The position numbers were made by a program, and so were the translations under genes. DNA of 64,000 nucleotides from Mycolicibacterium brisbanense. Its GTDB lineage: Bacteria; Actinomycetota; Actinomycetes; Mycobacteriales; Mycobacteriaceae. Below, one piece after another: positions 9,417 to 16,978 of this stretch; position 1 is the first letter of the stretch; every line of letters starts with the position of its first letter. The notes beneath the pieces were generated by a model. That model was not told where the DNA came from. It saw only the letters and a program-made list of their open reading frames with translations, and did not search any database. Location: positions 496,001 through 560,000 of the forward strand of contig NZ_BCSX01000024.1 of NCBI RefSeq assembly GCF_001570425.1, in the 5' to 3' direction.

Positions 9417-9976
9417 TGCATCTGGTCCAGCATGTCCGAGAAGGCGGCCTTGAGGCGCAGGGCCTTCTTGATCTCGTCGGACGTGACATACGGATACTCG
9501 CCGTATTCGAGGAAGCTGGGTACCTGGTGGTCCCGGACGAACCGGATGAAGGCCTCCGGGTTGGACTTCCAGTCCTCGGGGAAGCCCTCCAGATGGGTGA
9601 ACGCCGTGGTGATGCCGGTCGAGCTGAACAGTCTGACGGCGTCCTCGGTGTACTTGTCGAAATCGGTGTCGAAGATGCCCTGGTACTGGAAATGCAGTCC
9701 GGATCCGACGTCGAACAGTTGCCAGCGCAGGTAGTGCAGCTTCAGCGGGGCAAGAACGTCGGGTTGCGCGGCGACGGCTGCTTCCAGCTGCTTGCCGTAG
9801 TCGCGGATTGCCTGCTCGTGGCCGTCGAGTACTTTCGCGATGATGTTGAAGCCGTAGCACGCCGGGGTCCGCGGATAGACGGGACCGTACCGGCCGCGGG
9901 TGAGCTCGAAGTAGCCCTCCTTGGGAAGGGCTTGTGCTGCGGGTCGAGACCAGGCTTCGTTTCCGTTGTGCCACAT
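9413..9976 (-). CDS. Conserved companion protein of DyP peroxidase
   Basis: A 187-residue soluble protein, first gene of the minus-strand DyP operon and coupled to it by a GTGA overlap. The stretch LRWQLFDVGSGLHFQYQGIF and then DTDFDKYTEDAVRLF (residues about 83-120) has the alternating pattern of a ferredoxin-like alpha/beta sandwich, similar in style to the half-domains of DyP itself; this is a visual impression, not a match. There is no haem ligand motif. It may be an accessory or paralogous half-DyP protein. Function unknown. Confidence 0.75.
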   Translation of the reverse strand: MWHNGNEAWSRPAAQALPKEGYFELTRGRYGPVYPRTPACYGFNIIAKVLDGHEQAIRDYGKQLEAAVAAQPDVLAPLKLHYLRWQLFDVGSGLHFQYQGIFDTDFDKYTEDAVRLFSSTGITTAFTHLEGFPEDWKSNPEAFIRFVRDHQVPSFLEYGEYPYVTSDEIKKALRLKAAFSDMLDQMQ

Positions 9977-10033
9977 GGCAACGACGTTAGGAGCGCAAGG
10001 TCACCCGGTCGTCCCCCAAACCGGGGGAAATGT

Positions 10034-10061
10034 GTCGGGCCGCGTTGTCGCGCGGCCCGAC
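10034..10061 (-). terminator. Hairpin terminator after DUF4193 gene
   Basis: GTCGGGCCGCG (10034-10044) pairs perfectly with CGCGGCCCGAC (10051-10061) across a 6-nt loop. It lies 10 bp past the stop of the DUF4193 gene. There is only a weak T-rich tail (ACATTT on the minus strand), as is common in mycobacteria. Confidence 0.7.
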
Positions 10062-10070
10062 CGGTATGCG

Positions 10071-10367
10071 TCAGACGCAGTCGACGCAGATCTGCTGGCC
10101 GCCCTGCTGCAACGCCAATCGGTTGCGGTGCTGCACCAGGAAACAGCTCGAACAGGTGAACTCGTCGGCCTGCTTCGGGATCACCCGCACGGTGAGTTCT
10201 TCACCGGTGAGGTCCGCATCGGGCAGGTCGAAGGAATCGACCACCTCGTCCTCATCGATCACAGCCGTGTCGGTCGACGCCCGCCGCTGGGTGGCGAGTT
10301 CCTCAAGCGACTCCTCGGTGGACTCGTCCGCTTCCTTGACCCGAGGTGCGTCGTAATCAGTTGCCAT
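10071..10367 (-). CDS. DUF4193 small acidic zinc-ribbon-like protein
   Basis: A 98-residue protein starting MATDYDAPRVKEADEST, with a long acidic N-terminal half and a C-terminal Cys4 cluster (FTCSSCFLV ... QICVDCV) that should bind zinc. It matches the actinobacterial DUF4193 family, to which Rv2699c belongs. The ATG at 10367 is chosen for its GGGAGG site 7 nt upstream; earlier in-frame codons lack one. A TATGCT -10 candidate lies at 10447-10452 on the minus strand, giving a leader of about 70 nt. Role unknown. It is divergent from the dioxygenase gene and not obviously related to it. Confidence 0.9.
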   Translation of the reverse strand: MATDYDAPRVKEADESTEESLEELATQRRASTDTAVIDEDEVVDSFDLPDADLTGEELTVRVIPKQADEFTCSSCFLVQHRNRLALQQGGQQICVDCV

Positions 10368-10564
10368 TGGTGACCCTCCCTGTCGAGACCTGTGCACGCA
10401 GAACGCCGACTGATCGCATATTGTTCCCGGATTGTTTCCGGCGCGAAGCATAGACGAAAAAGTGCCGAACTTTGGCGACGTCCTCAGCGTTTTGCCGCTG
10501 CTCAATTCGGTTCCGGGTGAGCCAAATGGTGGCGTAGGCAACAATTCCCGGCGAAGGTGACGGA

Positions 10565-11485
10565 GTGTCAACACTGCAGGTGGTCAAGCTCGGCGCCAAC
10601 ATCGGGGCGCGTATTGACGGAGTCGAAATCAGTGGCGATCTCGACGCGGCCACGGTGGCTGCCATCAACGATGCGCTGCTGGAACACAAGGTGATCTTCT
10701 TCCGGGGACAGCATCATCTCGACGACGATCGTCAGCTGGCGTTCGCGCGGCTGCTCGGCGTCCCGACGACGGCGCACCCGACGGTCACCTCGCGCGGTGA
10801 GCGGATTCTGCCGATCGACTCGCGGTACGAGAAGGCCAACAGCTGGCACACCGACGTGACATTCGTCGACCGGATCCCGAAAGCGTCGCTGCTGCGCGCG
10901 GTTACCCTACCCACCTATGGCGGCACCACGACGTGGGCGTCGACCGAAGCCGCCTACGATCGCCTGCCCGCACCTCTGCGGGCCCTCGTGGAGAACCTGT
11001 GGGCGGTGCACACCAATCAGTACGACTACGCGACCGACTTCGACGGCCGCCACGAACAGCTTGCCGACACCGAACGCGAATATCGCGAGGAGTTCCGGTC
11101 GCAGTACTACGAAACCGAGCATCCGGTGGTGCGGGTACATCCGGAAACCGGAAGGCGGGTGCTGCTGCTCGGGCACTTCATCAAGCAGTTCGTGGGCTTG
11201 AGCGTCGCCGAGTCGACAACCCTGTTCCAGCTCCTGCAGAACCGGGTGATCAAGCTGGAGAACACGATCCGGTGGAACTGGGAGCAGGGTGACTTGGCGA
11301 TCTGGGACAACCGGGCCACTCAGCACTACGCAGTGGCCGATTACGACGACCAGTTCCGCCGATTGAGCCGCGTCACACTCGCGGGGGACATCCCGGTCGA
11401 TGTCCACGGGGAGCGCAGCCGAGTCATCGCCGGCGATGCGTCGCATTACGCCGATGTCGTCGACCCGGTGCGCCTGGCAGGCTGA
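10565..11485 (+). CDS. Fe(II)/2-oxoglutarate alkylsulfatase dioxygenase (AtsK/Rv3406-like)
   Basis: A 306-residue TauD/TfdA-family dioxygenase. The iron ligands are seen as the HTD of NSWHTDVTF (about residues 97-105) and the distal His of [11 protein letters not shown]; the 2-oxoglutarate Arg lies in [10 protein letters not shown]. The sequence runs closely parallel to Rv3406 ([31 protein letters not shown] segments), an enzyme that cleaves alkyl sulfate esters to release sulfate. It probably serves sulfur scavenging, like the sulfonate ABC operon at 35-38 kb. The GTG start follows an AAGGTG site. Its stop abuts the stop of the convergent gene with no spacer. Confidence 0.9.
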   Translation: MSTLQVVKLGANIGARIDGVEISGDLDAATVAAINDALLEHKVIFFRGQHHLDDDRQLAFARLLGVPTTAHPTVTSRGERILPIDSRYEKANSWHTDVTFVDRIPKASLLRAVTLPTYGGTTTWASTEAAYDRLPAPLRALVENLWAVHTNQYDYATDFDGRHEQLADTEREYREEFRSQYYETEHPVVRVHPETGRRVLLLGHFIKQFVGLSVAESTTLFQLLQNRVIKLENTIRWNWEQGDLAIWDNRATQHYAVADYDDQFRRLSRVTLAGDIPVDVHGERSRVIAGDASHYADVVDPVRLAG

Positions 11486-11782
11486 TCAGAGCCGGTCCAT
11501 CTCCCGCGACATCATCGAGTTCTCCAGGTAGCTCATCCGCGACGGGCGGTCGTGGCGAACCGGACGGCGTTCGGCGCGGGTCCGCCACCAGGTGGTCGCC
11601 GACGATATCGCGTGCGACACCGTATCGCCGAAGTATCTGCGCCGCGGCAGTGCCACGGCCGCCGCGGTGCTGAACAGCACCTGTTGCGCGGTGATGAGGG
11701 CCGGCGCCGCGGTGCTCGCGACGTGGGTATTCGTTTGGGCGGCAACGTTTTTGTTTGCGGAAGCGGTTCGGACCTTACTCAT
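11486..11782 (-). CDS. Small Ala-rich hypothetical protein
   Basis: A 98-residue protein, not recognised. The ATG at 11782 has a good AGAGGAAG site 6 nt upstream, which is the main reason to accept it. Residues 25-50 are Ala-rich and weakly hydrophobic (TAAPALITAQQVLFSTAAAVAL); the rest is Arg-rich and ends RMSYLENSMMSREMDRL. It may be a small envelope-associated or DNA-associated protein. It is convergent with the dioxygenase gene, the two stop codons sharing TGATCA back to back. Confidence 0.55.
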   Translation of the reverse strand: MSKVRTASANKNVAAQTNTHVASTAAPALITAQQVLFSTAAAVALPRRRYFGDTVSHAISSATTWWRTRAERRPVRHDRPSRMSYLENSMMSREMDRL

Positions 11783-12060
11783 TTCGAACTTCCTCTGATC
11801 GAAGCGTCGAGAGCGCTGACGCTGATGTAAGAAACGTACGGTGGCGGCGGCCTGCCTTCACGAGTAGTGCACTACCTCTATTTCTGGCTATCGATCCGCA
11901 GGCGGATCGCTGCAGCTGCAGCTGATTTGGCGGTTTGCTGGCAAAAATTTGGCAGTTCGATGGCAGTGACGGGAAACATCGGGATTCGGCTGCGTGACGG
12001 CCGGCCGCCAGGCAGAATTCTCTTGCCGGGGACACCACACTCACAGCTGAGGGGTTTCTC
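11783..12060 (+). other. Intergenic region upstream of PE-PPE hydrolase
   Basis: Divergent promoter region of 278 bp. It holds a run of overlapping GCAGCT repeats near 11910-11925 (TGCAGCTGCAGCTGA) and an AT-richer stretch (GCAAAAATTTGGCAG) near 11940. No open reading frame with a ribosome site and no clear hairpin terminator was found. Confidence 0.4.
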
Positions 12061-13797
12061 GTGCGCCGTGTCCTCCGCACCTGTGCCGTCGTGATGTTGG
12101 CGATGGCCACCACCGTCGTTCTGGCAGGCGCGCAGACGATGGTGATGCCACTGGTCTTGCTGACCGCAACCGCGTTGATCATGGGTGGTACCGGGCATCC
12201 GCTGAGCTCACCGCAGGACAGCCCTGAATTCATCGAGACCTACACGAACGACGCGACCAACAACTACATCGTGCTGACGGGCTTTTGCGGCGCCGAATCG
12301 TGCACCCCCACAGCCGTATCCACACCGGAAGAGTTCATGCCGGTATCGGGCACCATGCCGTTCGACCAGTCCGTCGCGCAGGGGAGGACGAACCTGGACC
12401 AAGCGATCAACGCGCAACCGGCGGGAACTCCGATCGTCGTATTCGGCTACTCGCAGAGCGCGCGGATCGCATCGATCGAGAAGCGCGATCTGGCCGCATC
12501 CGGTTCGACGCTGCCGGTGTCGTTCGTGTTGATCGGCAACCCGAACCGTCCCAACGGCGGTGTGCTGTCCCGGTTCCAGGGACAGCAGATCCCCATTCTT
12601 GGCGTCACCTTCGACGGGGCGACACCGACCAACACCAGTTTCAAGACCGTCGACATCACCCGTCAGTACGACGGCTGGTCGGATTTTCCGCTCAACCCGC
12701 TCAATCCGTTCGCCACGGCCAACGCCGTCGCCGGGATCTATTACGTGCACGGCGATTACCAGAGCGTGGGGTTGGGCAACGCGATCTATCAGGGGTCCTA
12801 CGGCGACACCCAGTACTACATGATTCCCAGTAATCGCTTGCCTCTGCTCATGCCACTGGCCCAGGCCGGCGTGCCGGATCCGGTCCTTGCGGTGGTGGAT
12901 GCGCCGACACGGGTACTCGTGGAGTCTGGCTACGACCGCACTGTCAGCCCGGGGCAGCCGACCGGGATCAATGTGCTGTACTTCCCGAACCCGGCGCAGA
13001 CCGGCGTCAACTTCATCGTCGCCATTCCGACCGGGCTCGACGACGGGGCCCAGGAAGCGGCCAACATCCGGCCGTTCGGGACGCCGCCGGTCGATCAACG
13101 CAGCCCGTACGGTGTCGGCGGACCGCCGGTCAACGCAGGATCGTTCGATAGCAACGGTGTTCCGGTTTCGGCGCCGACATCGCACGTCGCCGCACCGGTG
13201 GCCACCACCGCGCCTTCTGTTCCGGCGGCCCAGCCCGCGGTGGCACAGCCGCCAGCCGGGGCGCTGCCCATCGGACCACGCCCGGGCGGCTGGCAGCAGG
13301 TGGACCCCAAACCGGTTGCGGCGCCGTCGGTTCCGGCGGCAGCGACGGTAGCGCAGGTGCCGCCCGTCACTCCGCCCAAGCGGGACCTGGCCATGCCCTG
13401 GTCCGCACCGGCGCAGACGACGCCGCAACCGCTGCCGCTCGCCCTTCCCGGCAACCCGGCTCCCGTGCAAACCCCGCCAAAGGTCGAGATATCCAGCCCG
13501 GCGCCGATTCTCGACCCGCCGAAGGAGCTTCCGGTGAAGCTGCCGACACTTCCGACACTGGTGCCCAAGGCTGCGCCCGTGCAAGCAGACCCGGAGCTGC
13601 CCGCCGCAGTGCCGGACCTGCCGCCCCTGCCCGTGGCGCCCGCGCCGTTCGTGCCCGATCTGCCCGCCGCCCCGCCGCCGATGCTGCCGCCGCCGGTGAT
13701 TCCGGCGTTCGTTCCGCCGCAGATGCCTGCGCTGCCACCGCCGCCGCCCATGCCTGCGTTGCCGAACATCTTGGGTGGGTTCCACCTACCGTTCTGA
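12061..13797 (+). CDS. Secreted PE-PPE-domain alpha/beta hydrolase with Pro-rich tail
   Basis: A 578-residue secreted protein. Residues 1-40 are a hydrophobic signal or anchor. Residues about 45-330 form a PE-PPE-type serine hydrolase: the nucleophile elbow is VVFGYSQSARIAS (Ser in GYSQS), and the YYVHGDY segment lies near the expected catalytic His region. It lacks a PE or PPE N-terminal domain. From about residue 340 the chain is Pro/Ala/Val repeats ending in poly-Pro, probably spanning the cell wall. The GTG start follows GAGGGG by about 6 nt. Related mycobacterial proteins act as esterases or acyltransferases on envelope lipids; the substrate here is unknown. Confidence 0.85.
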   Translation: MRRVLRTCAVVMLAMATTVVLAGAQTMVMPLVLLTATALIMGGTGHPLSSPQDSPEFIETYTNDATNNYIVLTGFCGAESCTPTAVSTPEEFMPVSGTMPFDQSVAQGRTNLDQAINAQPAGTPIVVFGYSQSARIASIEKRDLAASGSTLPVSFVLIGNPNRPNGGVLSRFQGQQIPILGVTFDGATPTNTSFKTVDITRQYDGWSDFPLNPLNPFATANAVAGIYYVHGDYQSVGLGNAIYQGSYGDTQYYMIPSNRLPLLMPLAQAGVPDPVLAVVDAPTRVLVESGYDRTVSPGQPTGINVLYFPNPAQTGVNFIVAIPTGLDDGAQEAANIRPFGTPPVDQRSPYGVGGPPVNAGSFDSNGVPVSAPTSHVAAPVATTAPSVPAAQPAVAQPPAGALPIGPRPGGWQQVDPKPVAAPSVPAAATVAQVPPVTPPKRDLAMPWSAPAQTTPQPLPLALPGNPAPVQTPPKVEISSPAPILDPPKELPVKLPTLPTLVPKAAPVQADPELPAAVPDLPPLPVAPAPFVPDLPAAPPPMLPPPVIPAFVPPQMPALPPPPPMPALPNILGGFHLPF

Positions 13798-14330
13798 GCC
13801 TCCACGGACCGCGAGGTGGGCTCGCACGAACTACGGGATCCGCGCTTTACACGCCGCCGGAGTTCGACAGCGAACTGGACACATCTCTGGCTTTGTAAAA
13901 GACACATTGCTGAAAGCGTCCGCTCCCGGCGGATGTCGTGCCTCGCCGGCGGTGTGGCCGTGAAGGGCATCACGATCTGGCGGCAACGTGATGTCCGACA
14001 TAGTCAGATTGTGGCTACTCGCCGGTAGGTCACGGGTGCGCGGCCTGACTGACGCGATCGTCAGCTAATTCCGCGCTGCGGTGCCAGGGGGGTGCAGTGG
14101 TCGGTTCGGAGGGGGATCGGTCGCTCGTCCCTGTTGCGGAAATTAGTTAGCTGACGAATCTGAAAACGCCACGTCCATCACCGGGTAGCTAACTACGAAA
14201 CCGATGTCTTGCTTTTCTACTGCTCCTGAACGCAACAAAAAGACCACTGTGACGTGCAGATTTATGCTTGCTTTTAACTTACTGTCAGGTAAGTTGATCG
14301 CCCGGGGGATGACACGGCAAAGGAGTTTTT
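13798..14330 (+). other. 533-bp leader/intergenic region with inverted repeats
   Basis: No gene is visible. Two structures stand out. GTCAGCTAATTCCGC (14060-14074) is matched, with one base and one TTAG insertion, by the reverse complement at 14136-14155. A perfect 7-bp hairpin AACTTAC-TGTCAG-GTAAGTT sits at 14276-14295, 35 nt before the next start codon. The last 200 bp are AT-richer than the surroundings. It may be a long regulated 5' leader or hold a small RNA; no proof. Confidence 0.4.
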
Positions 14331-15680
14331 GTGGAGCTAGCTGTTCGCTCATATCTCGCCTCAGGCGTGGCGGTCGCCGCCATCGGCGCCGTCGCGGTGA
14401 GTCCGGTAGCGCCGCCGATGCCCGACCTGAAGCTGCCCGCAGTGCAGACTTCGGCGGTCGAGCTGTCGGCGTTGGTCAACCCGTTCGATGAATTCGGGGC
14501 GGTATTCGCGCAGGCGCTCGAGAACGTCTCGGCACTTGGCGGCCGAGTCGCCGAGAACCCCGCGCCGATCTTGTCGCAGATCGTGAAGAACCAGCTCACC
14601 AGCGCTGCCGCGATCGGCACGTTCCTGCAGACCTTCGGCAGCGGCCTCAGCGAGGGATTCGCCCAGACGCCGGCGCAGTTGCAGGAGGCTCTCCAGCAAC
14701 TGGCCGCGGGCCAGATCACCGACGGGCTCAACGGAGTGCAGAACGCGCTGCTGGGGCCGGTGGTCGGCGCGGTGGTCGGCATTTTGTTCGCGCAGCCCGA
14801 GGTCTGGACGAACTTGCAGAACGCGTTCCGTCAGCCCATTGCCAATGCGCTGGCGGTCGTCGACATGCTCAACCTGAACAACGTCGGTAACCTGCTCGGC
14901 CCGCTCCTGGGACCGATTCAGTTGCTCAGCGACGTCACGAACGCGGTGGGCGGCGCCGGCGACAACATCGTCGCGGGGCTGAAGACCGGCAACGCCGAGC
15001 AGGTCGCGAACGCGATCCTCAGCTTCGGTCCCAACCTGGCTCAGGCCGTCGTCAACGGCAACAAGCTGGCGGGAGACTTCGCCGCCGGGCTGCTCGGACC
15101 GAACGGCATCGTCGCCGGGCTGCTGACGATCCGGGATCTGGTGGCCCAGGCCATCACGCCGAAGGCGACGCTCGCGCTGGCCGAAGCGAACGTCACCAAG
15201 GTGACCGCGGCCAACACCGTGACCCTCGACGTGGCGCCCGCGATCGAGGCACCCAAGGCGAAGCTGTCCACGGCCGACGCAGGCGTCAAGGATGCAGGCG
15301 TGAAGGACACCGGGGCCAAGGACGCCGAGAGTGCGACGGCGACGACGCCCGCGTCGGGCACTGCCACCGACGCGCCGTCCTCGACAGTCACCGAAACGAC
15401 GGCACCCGACACGGGCACCACGACCAAGGACAGCCCGAAGGCCGTCCCCGGAAAGACGGGCACCTCGACGACCAAGGCCAACCGGCTCAAGGACGTCAGC
15501 GATGGCATCCGCGGTGCGCTCAAGGACGTCGGCAAGGGGCTCAAGGACGCCGCGTCGGGCCTCGGTGGCAAGAGCACCAAGGCAGGCGCGGCCGACGGCT
15601 CCGCGAAGGCCGGCAGCTCGGCGAAGTCCGGCGGTTCAAGCTCGGGCGGTTCCGGCAACTCCGGTGGCGGCAGCGAGTAA
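14331..15680 (+). CDS. GjpA-like envelope/porin-type protein
   Basis: A 449-residue secreted protein. The N-terminus MELAVRSYLASGVAVAAIGAVA matches the start typical of mycobacterial proteins annotated as outer-membrane porin GjpA. Residues 60-290 are amphipathic and helical (QLQEALQQLAAGQITDGLNG, LLGPLLGPIQLLSDV). From about residue 310 it is low complexity, with KDAGVKDTGAKDAESAT-like repeats, Thr-rich stretches, and a Gly/Ser tail that ends GGSGNSGGGSE. The GTG start has an AAAGGAG site 5-6 nt upstream. Porin function is a family label; the sequence itself shows only a surface-type protein. Confidence 0.72.
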   Translation: MELAVRSYLASGVAVAAIGAVAVSPVAPPMPDLKLPAVQTSAVELSALVNPFDEFGAVFAQALENVSALGGRVAENPAPILSQIVKNQLTSAAAIGTFLQTFGSGLSEGFAQTPAQLQEALQQLAAGQITDGLNGVQNALLGPVVGAVVGILFAQPEVWTNLQNAFRQPIANALAVVDMLNLNNVGNLLGPLLGPIQLLSDVTNAVGGAGDNIVAGLKTGNAEQVANAILSFGPNLAQAVVNGNKLAGDFAAGLLGPNGIVAGLLTIRDLVAQAITPKATLALAEANVTKVTAANTVTLDVAPAIEAPKAKLSTADAGVKDAGVKDTGAKDAESATATTPASGTATDAPSSTVTETTAPDTGTTTKDSPKAVPGKTGTSTTKANRLKDVSDGIRGALKDVGKGLKDAASGLGGKSTKAGAADGSAKAGSSAKSGGSSSGGSGNSGGGSE

Positions 15681-15691
15681 TCCCTGAGACC

Positions 15692-15739
15692 GCAGTGGCC
15701 CCGTCCAGCCCGCTCTTTGTCGCTGGACGGGGCCACTGC
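15692..15739. terminator. Bidirectional terminator, perfect 18-bp stem
   Basis: GCAGTGGCCCCGTCCAGC (15692-15709) is exactly complementary to 15722-15739 across a 12-nt loop. It lies between two convergent genes (stops at 15680 and 15742) and should stop transcription from both sides. There is no T tract. Confidence 0.9.
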
Positions 15740-15741
15740 AG

Positions 15742-16821
15742 TCAGTAGAACTCAACGGTGTCAACGGGATTGCGCAGCGGCCGGCCGTCGAGGAGCCTGC
15801 CGGCATTGTCGGCGAACAGATCGGCGATCAGCCGGTCCTCGGCCGAGTTCAACGCGGCGGTATGCGGGCTGATCAATACCTTTGGATCGCTCCACAACGG
15901 ACTGTCGGCGGGCAGTGGTTCGACCGCGAACACGTCGAGCGCGGCGAACCCGACCTGCCCGTCGCGCAGTGCGGCGATCAGGGCCTGCTCGTTGATCACG
16001 GTGCCCCTGCCGATGCTGACCAGCGTGAACCCGGGCTTGGCAGCCCGCAAGACCTTCTCGTCGACGAGCCCGTCGGTTGCGGCGGTCCCCGGCAGGCTCA
16101 CCACGATCCCGTCGACGTCGGCAGCGGCCTGGGCGAGATCGTCGGGATGCACGATTTCGTCGACACCGTCGACCGGCGTTCCGGAGCGACTGGTGCCGAC
16201 GACGGTGACCCCCAGCGCGGAGAGCTTGGCTGCGACCACTTTGCCGATGCCGCCCAGGCCCACCAACAGCACGCGCTGCTGACTGAGCAATCCCATTTCC
16301 CACCGGTCGGCCCACTCTCGCTCGGCCTGGTGGGCCAAGAGCTTCGGCAACGTCTTGGCCCCGGCCAGCAGCCCGAACAGTGCGTACTCCGCCAACGGCT
16401 CGGCGTGCACGCCGGCCGACGTGGTGAACCGGATCCGGGCCAGGTCTTCGTCGGTGAGTTGCGCGGCTTTGATCTGGGCACCGCCTCCCGCCGGCATGGT
16501 GTGCACCCACAGCAGCCCGGGATTGTGTTCGACCGTGCGCTTGAGCGCGGCCGGCTTCTCGTCGGGCACCCCGTAGAGGGCCTGGGCAGAATCGACGAGC
16601 TCGTCGAAGGCACGTTGCTGTTCCGGCGTGCGTCGGAAGGCGGGATCGCCGACGTGGTCACCCGCGAACCGCTGCGGAGGCAACAGCGTCTGGTCGCGGA
16701 TGAAGTCGATGCGGGGTTCGCGCCGGACGATCCGTTCGATCAGCTCCTCACTGATGGGTGTCGACGCCACCACCCGGAGCCGGCTGGGCCTGGCGGCGGA
16801 ACGTTCGGTTGGTTCGGTCAT
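15742..16821 (-). CDS. D-isomer-specific 2-hydroxyacid dehydrogenase
   Basis: A 359-residue NAD(P)-dependent dehydrogenase. The nucleotide site is VLLVGLGGIGKVVAAKL (about 184-200). The catalytic set is visible: Arg in SIGRGTVIN, Glu in FAVEPLPADSP and His in SPHTAAL. The first 30 residues are an extra polar extension. Such enzymes interconvert 2-oxo and D-2-hydroxy acids such as glyoxylate/hydroxypyruvate or phosphoglycerate. No neighbour fixes the substrate. It is expressed away from the kinase gene at 16979, with a 157-bp intergenic region that has two similar small palindromes. Confidence 0.88.
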   Translation of the reverse strand: MTEPTERSAARPSRLRVVASTPISEELIERIVRREPRIDFIRDQTLLPPQRFAGDHVGDPAFRRTPEQQRAFDELVDSAQALYGVPDEKPAALKRTVEHNPGLLWVHTMPAGGGAQIKAAQLTDEDLARIRFTTSAGVHAEPLAEYALFGLLAGAKTLPKLLAHQAEREWADRWEMGLLSQQRVLLVGLGGIGKVVAAKLSALGVTVVGTSRSGTPVDGVDEIVHPDDLAQAAADVDGIVVSLPGTAATDGLVDEKVLRAAKPGFTLVSIGRGTVINEQALIAALRDGQVGFAALDVFAVEPLPADSPLWSDPKVLISPHTAALNSAEDRLIADLFADNAGRLLDGRPLRNPVDTVEFY

Positions 16822-16867
16822 CGAGATCCCTACTGTGCTTCCGACATTTCGAACAACATTCGAGTCT

Positions 16868-16956
16868 CATACTGCCTGTATGGGCGCGGTCACTGCGCGG
16901 TCAGTACGGCAAATAACCGCACCGTCCGGCTCGGGCAGCGATACTGCCTCTGTATC
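16868..16956 (+). promoter_or_regulatory. Pair of ATAC-N-GTAT palindromes before kinase gene
   Basis: CATAC-TGCCT-GTATG (16868-16882) and GATAC-TGCCTCT-GTATC (16940-16956) are two perfect small inverted repeats with the shared core ATACTGCCT. The second lies 22 bp before the GTG of the kinase. They look like paired operator sites; the binding protein is unknown. Confidence 0.45.
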
Positions 16957-16978
16957 CGAGAGATCAAGGGGACCAGCA

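Noticed and set aside
9417..9974. N-terminal extension of the DyP frame upstream of GTG 9416
   Set aside because: The extension reads Arg/Ser-rich nonsense and overlaps a better gene in another frame, whose stop overlaps GTG 9416.
10005..10026. CCCCC-AAACC-GGGGG hairpin as terminator
   Set aside because: The stem is only 5 bp, and the adjacent 11-bp hairpin at 10034 already serves the DUF4193 gene; it may be part of the DyP operon promoter.
13300..13780. CRISPR-like or satellite repeats in the Pro-rich tail of the PE-PPE hydrolase
   Set aside because: Repetition comes from Pro/Ala codons; no regular repeat-spacer pattern.
12208..13785. 525-codon open frame on the minus strand opposite the PE-PPE hydrolase
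   Set aside because: Arg/Gly/His-rich translation without domains, wholly antisense to a clear gene; an effect of high GC in the third codon position.
16628..16978. N-terminal extension of the kinase
   Set aside because: It lies antisense in the dehydrogenase gene and its promoter; the kinase domain starts right after GTG 16979, which has a ribosome site.
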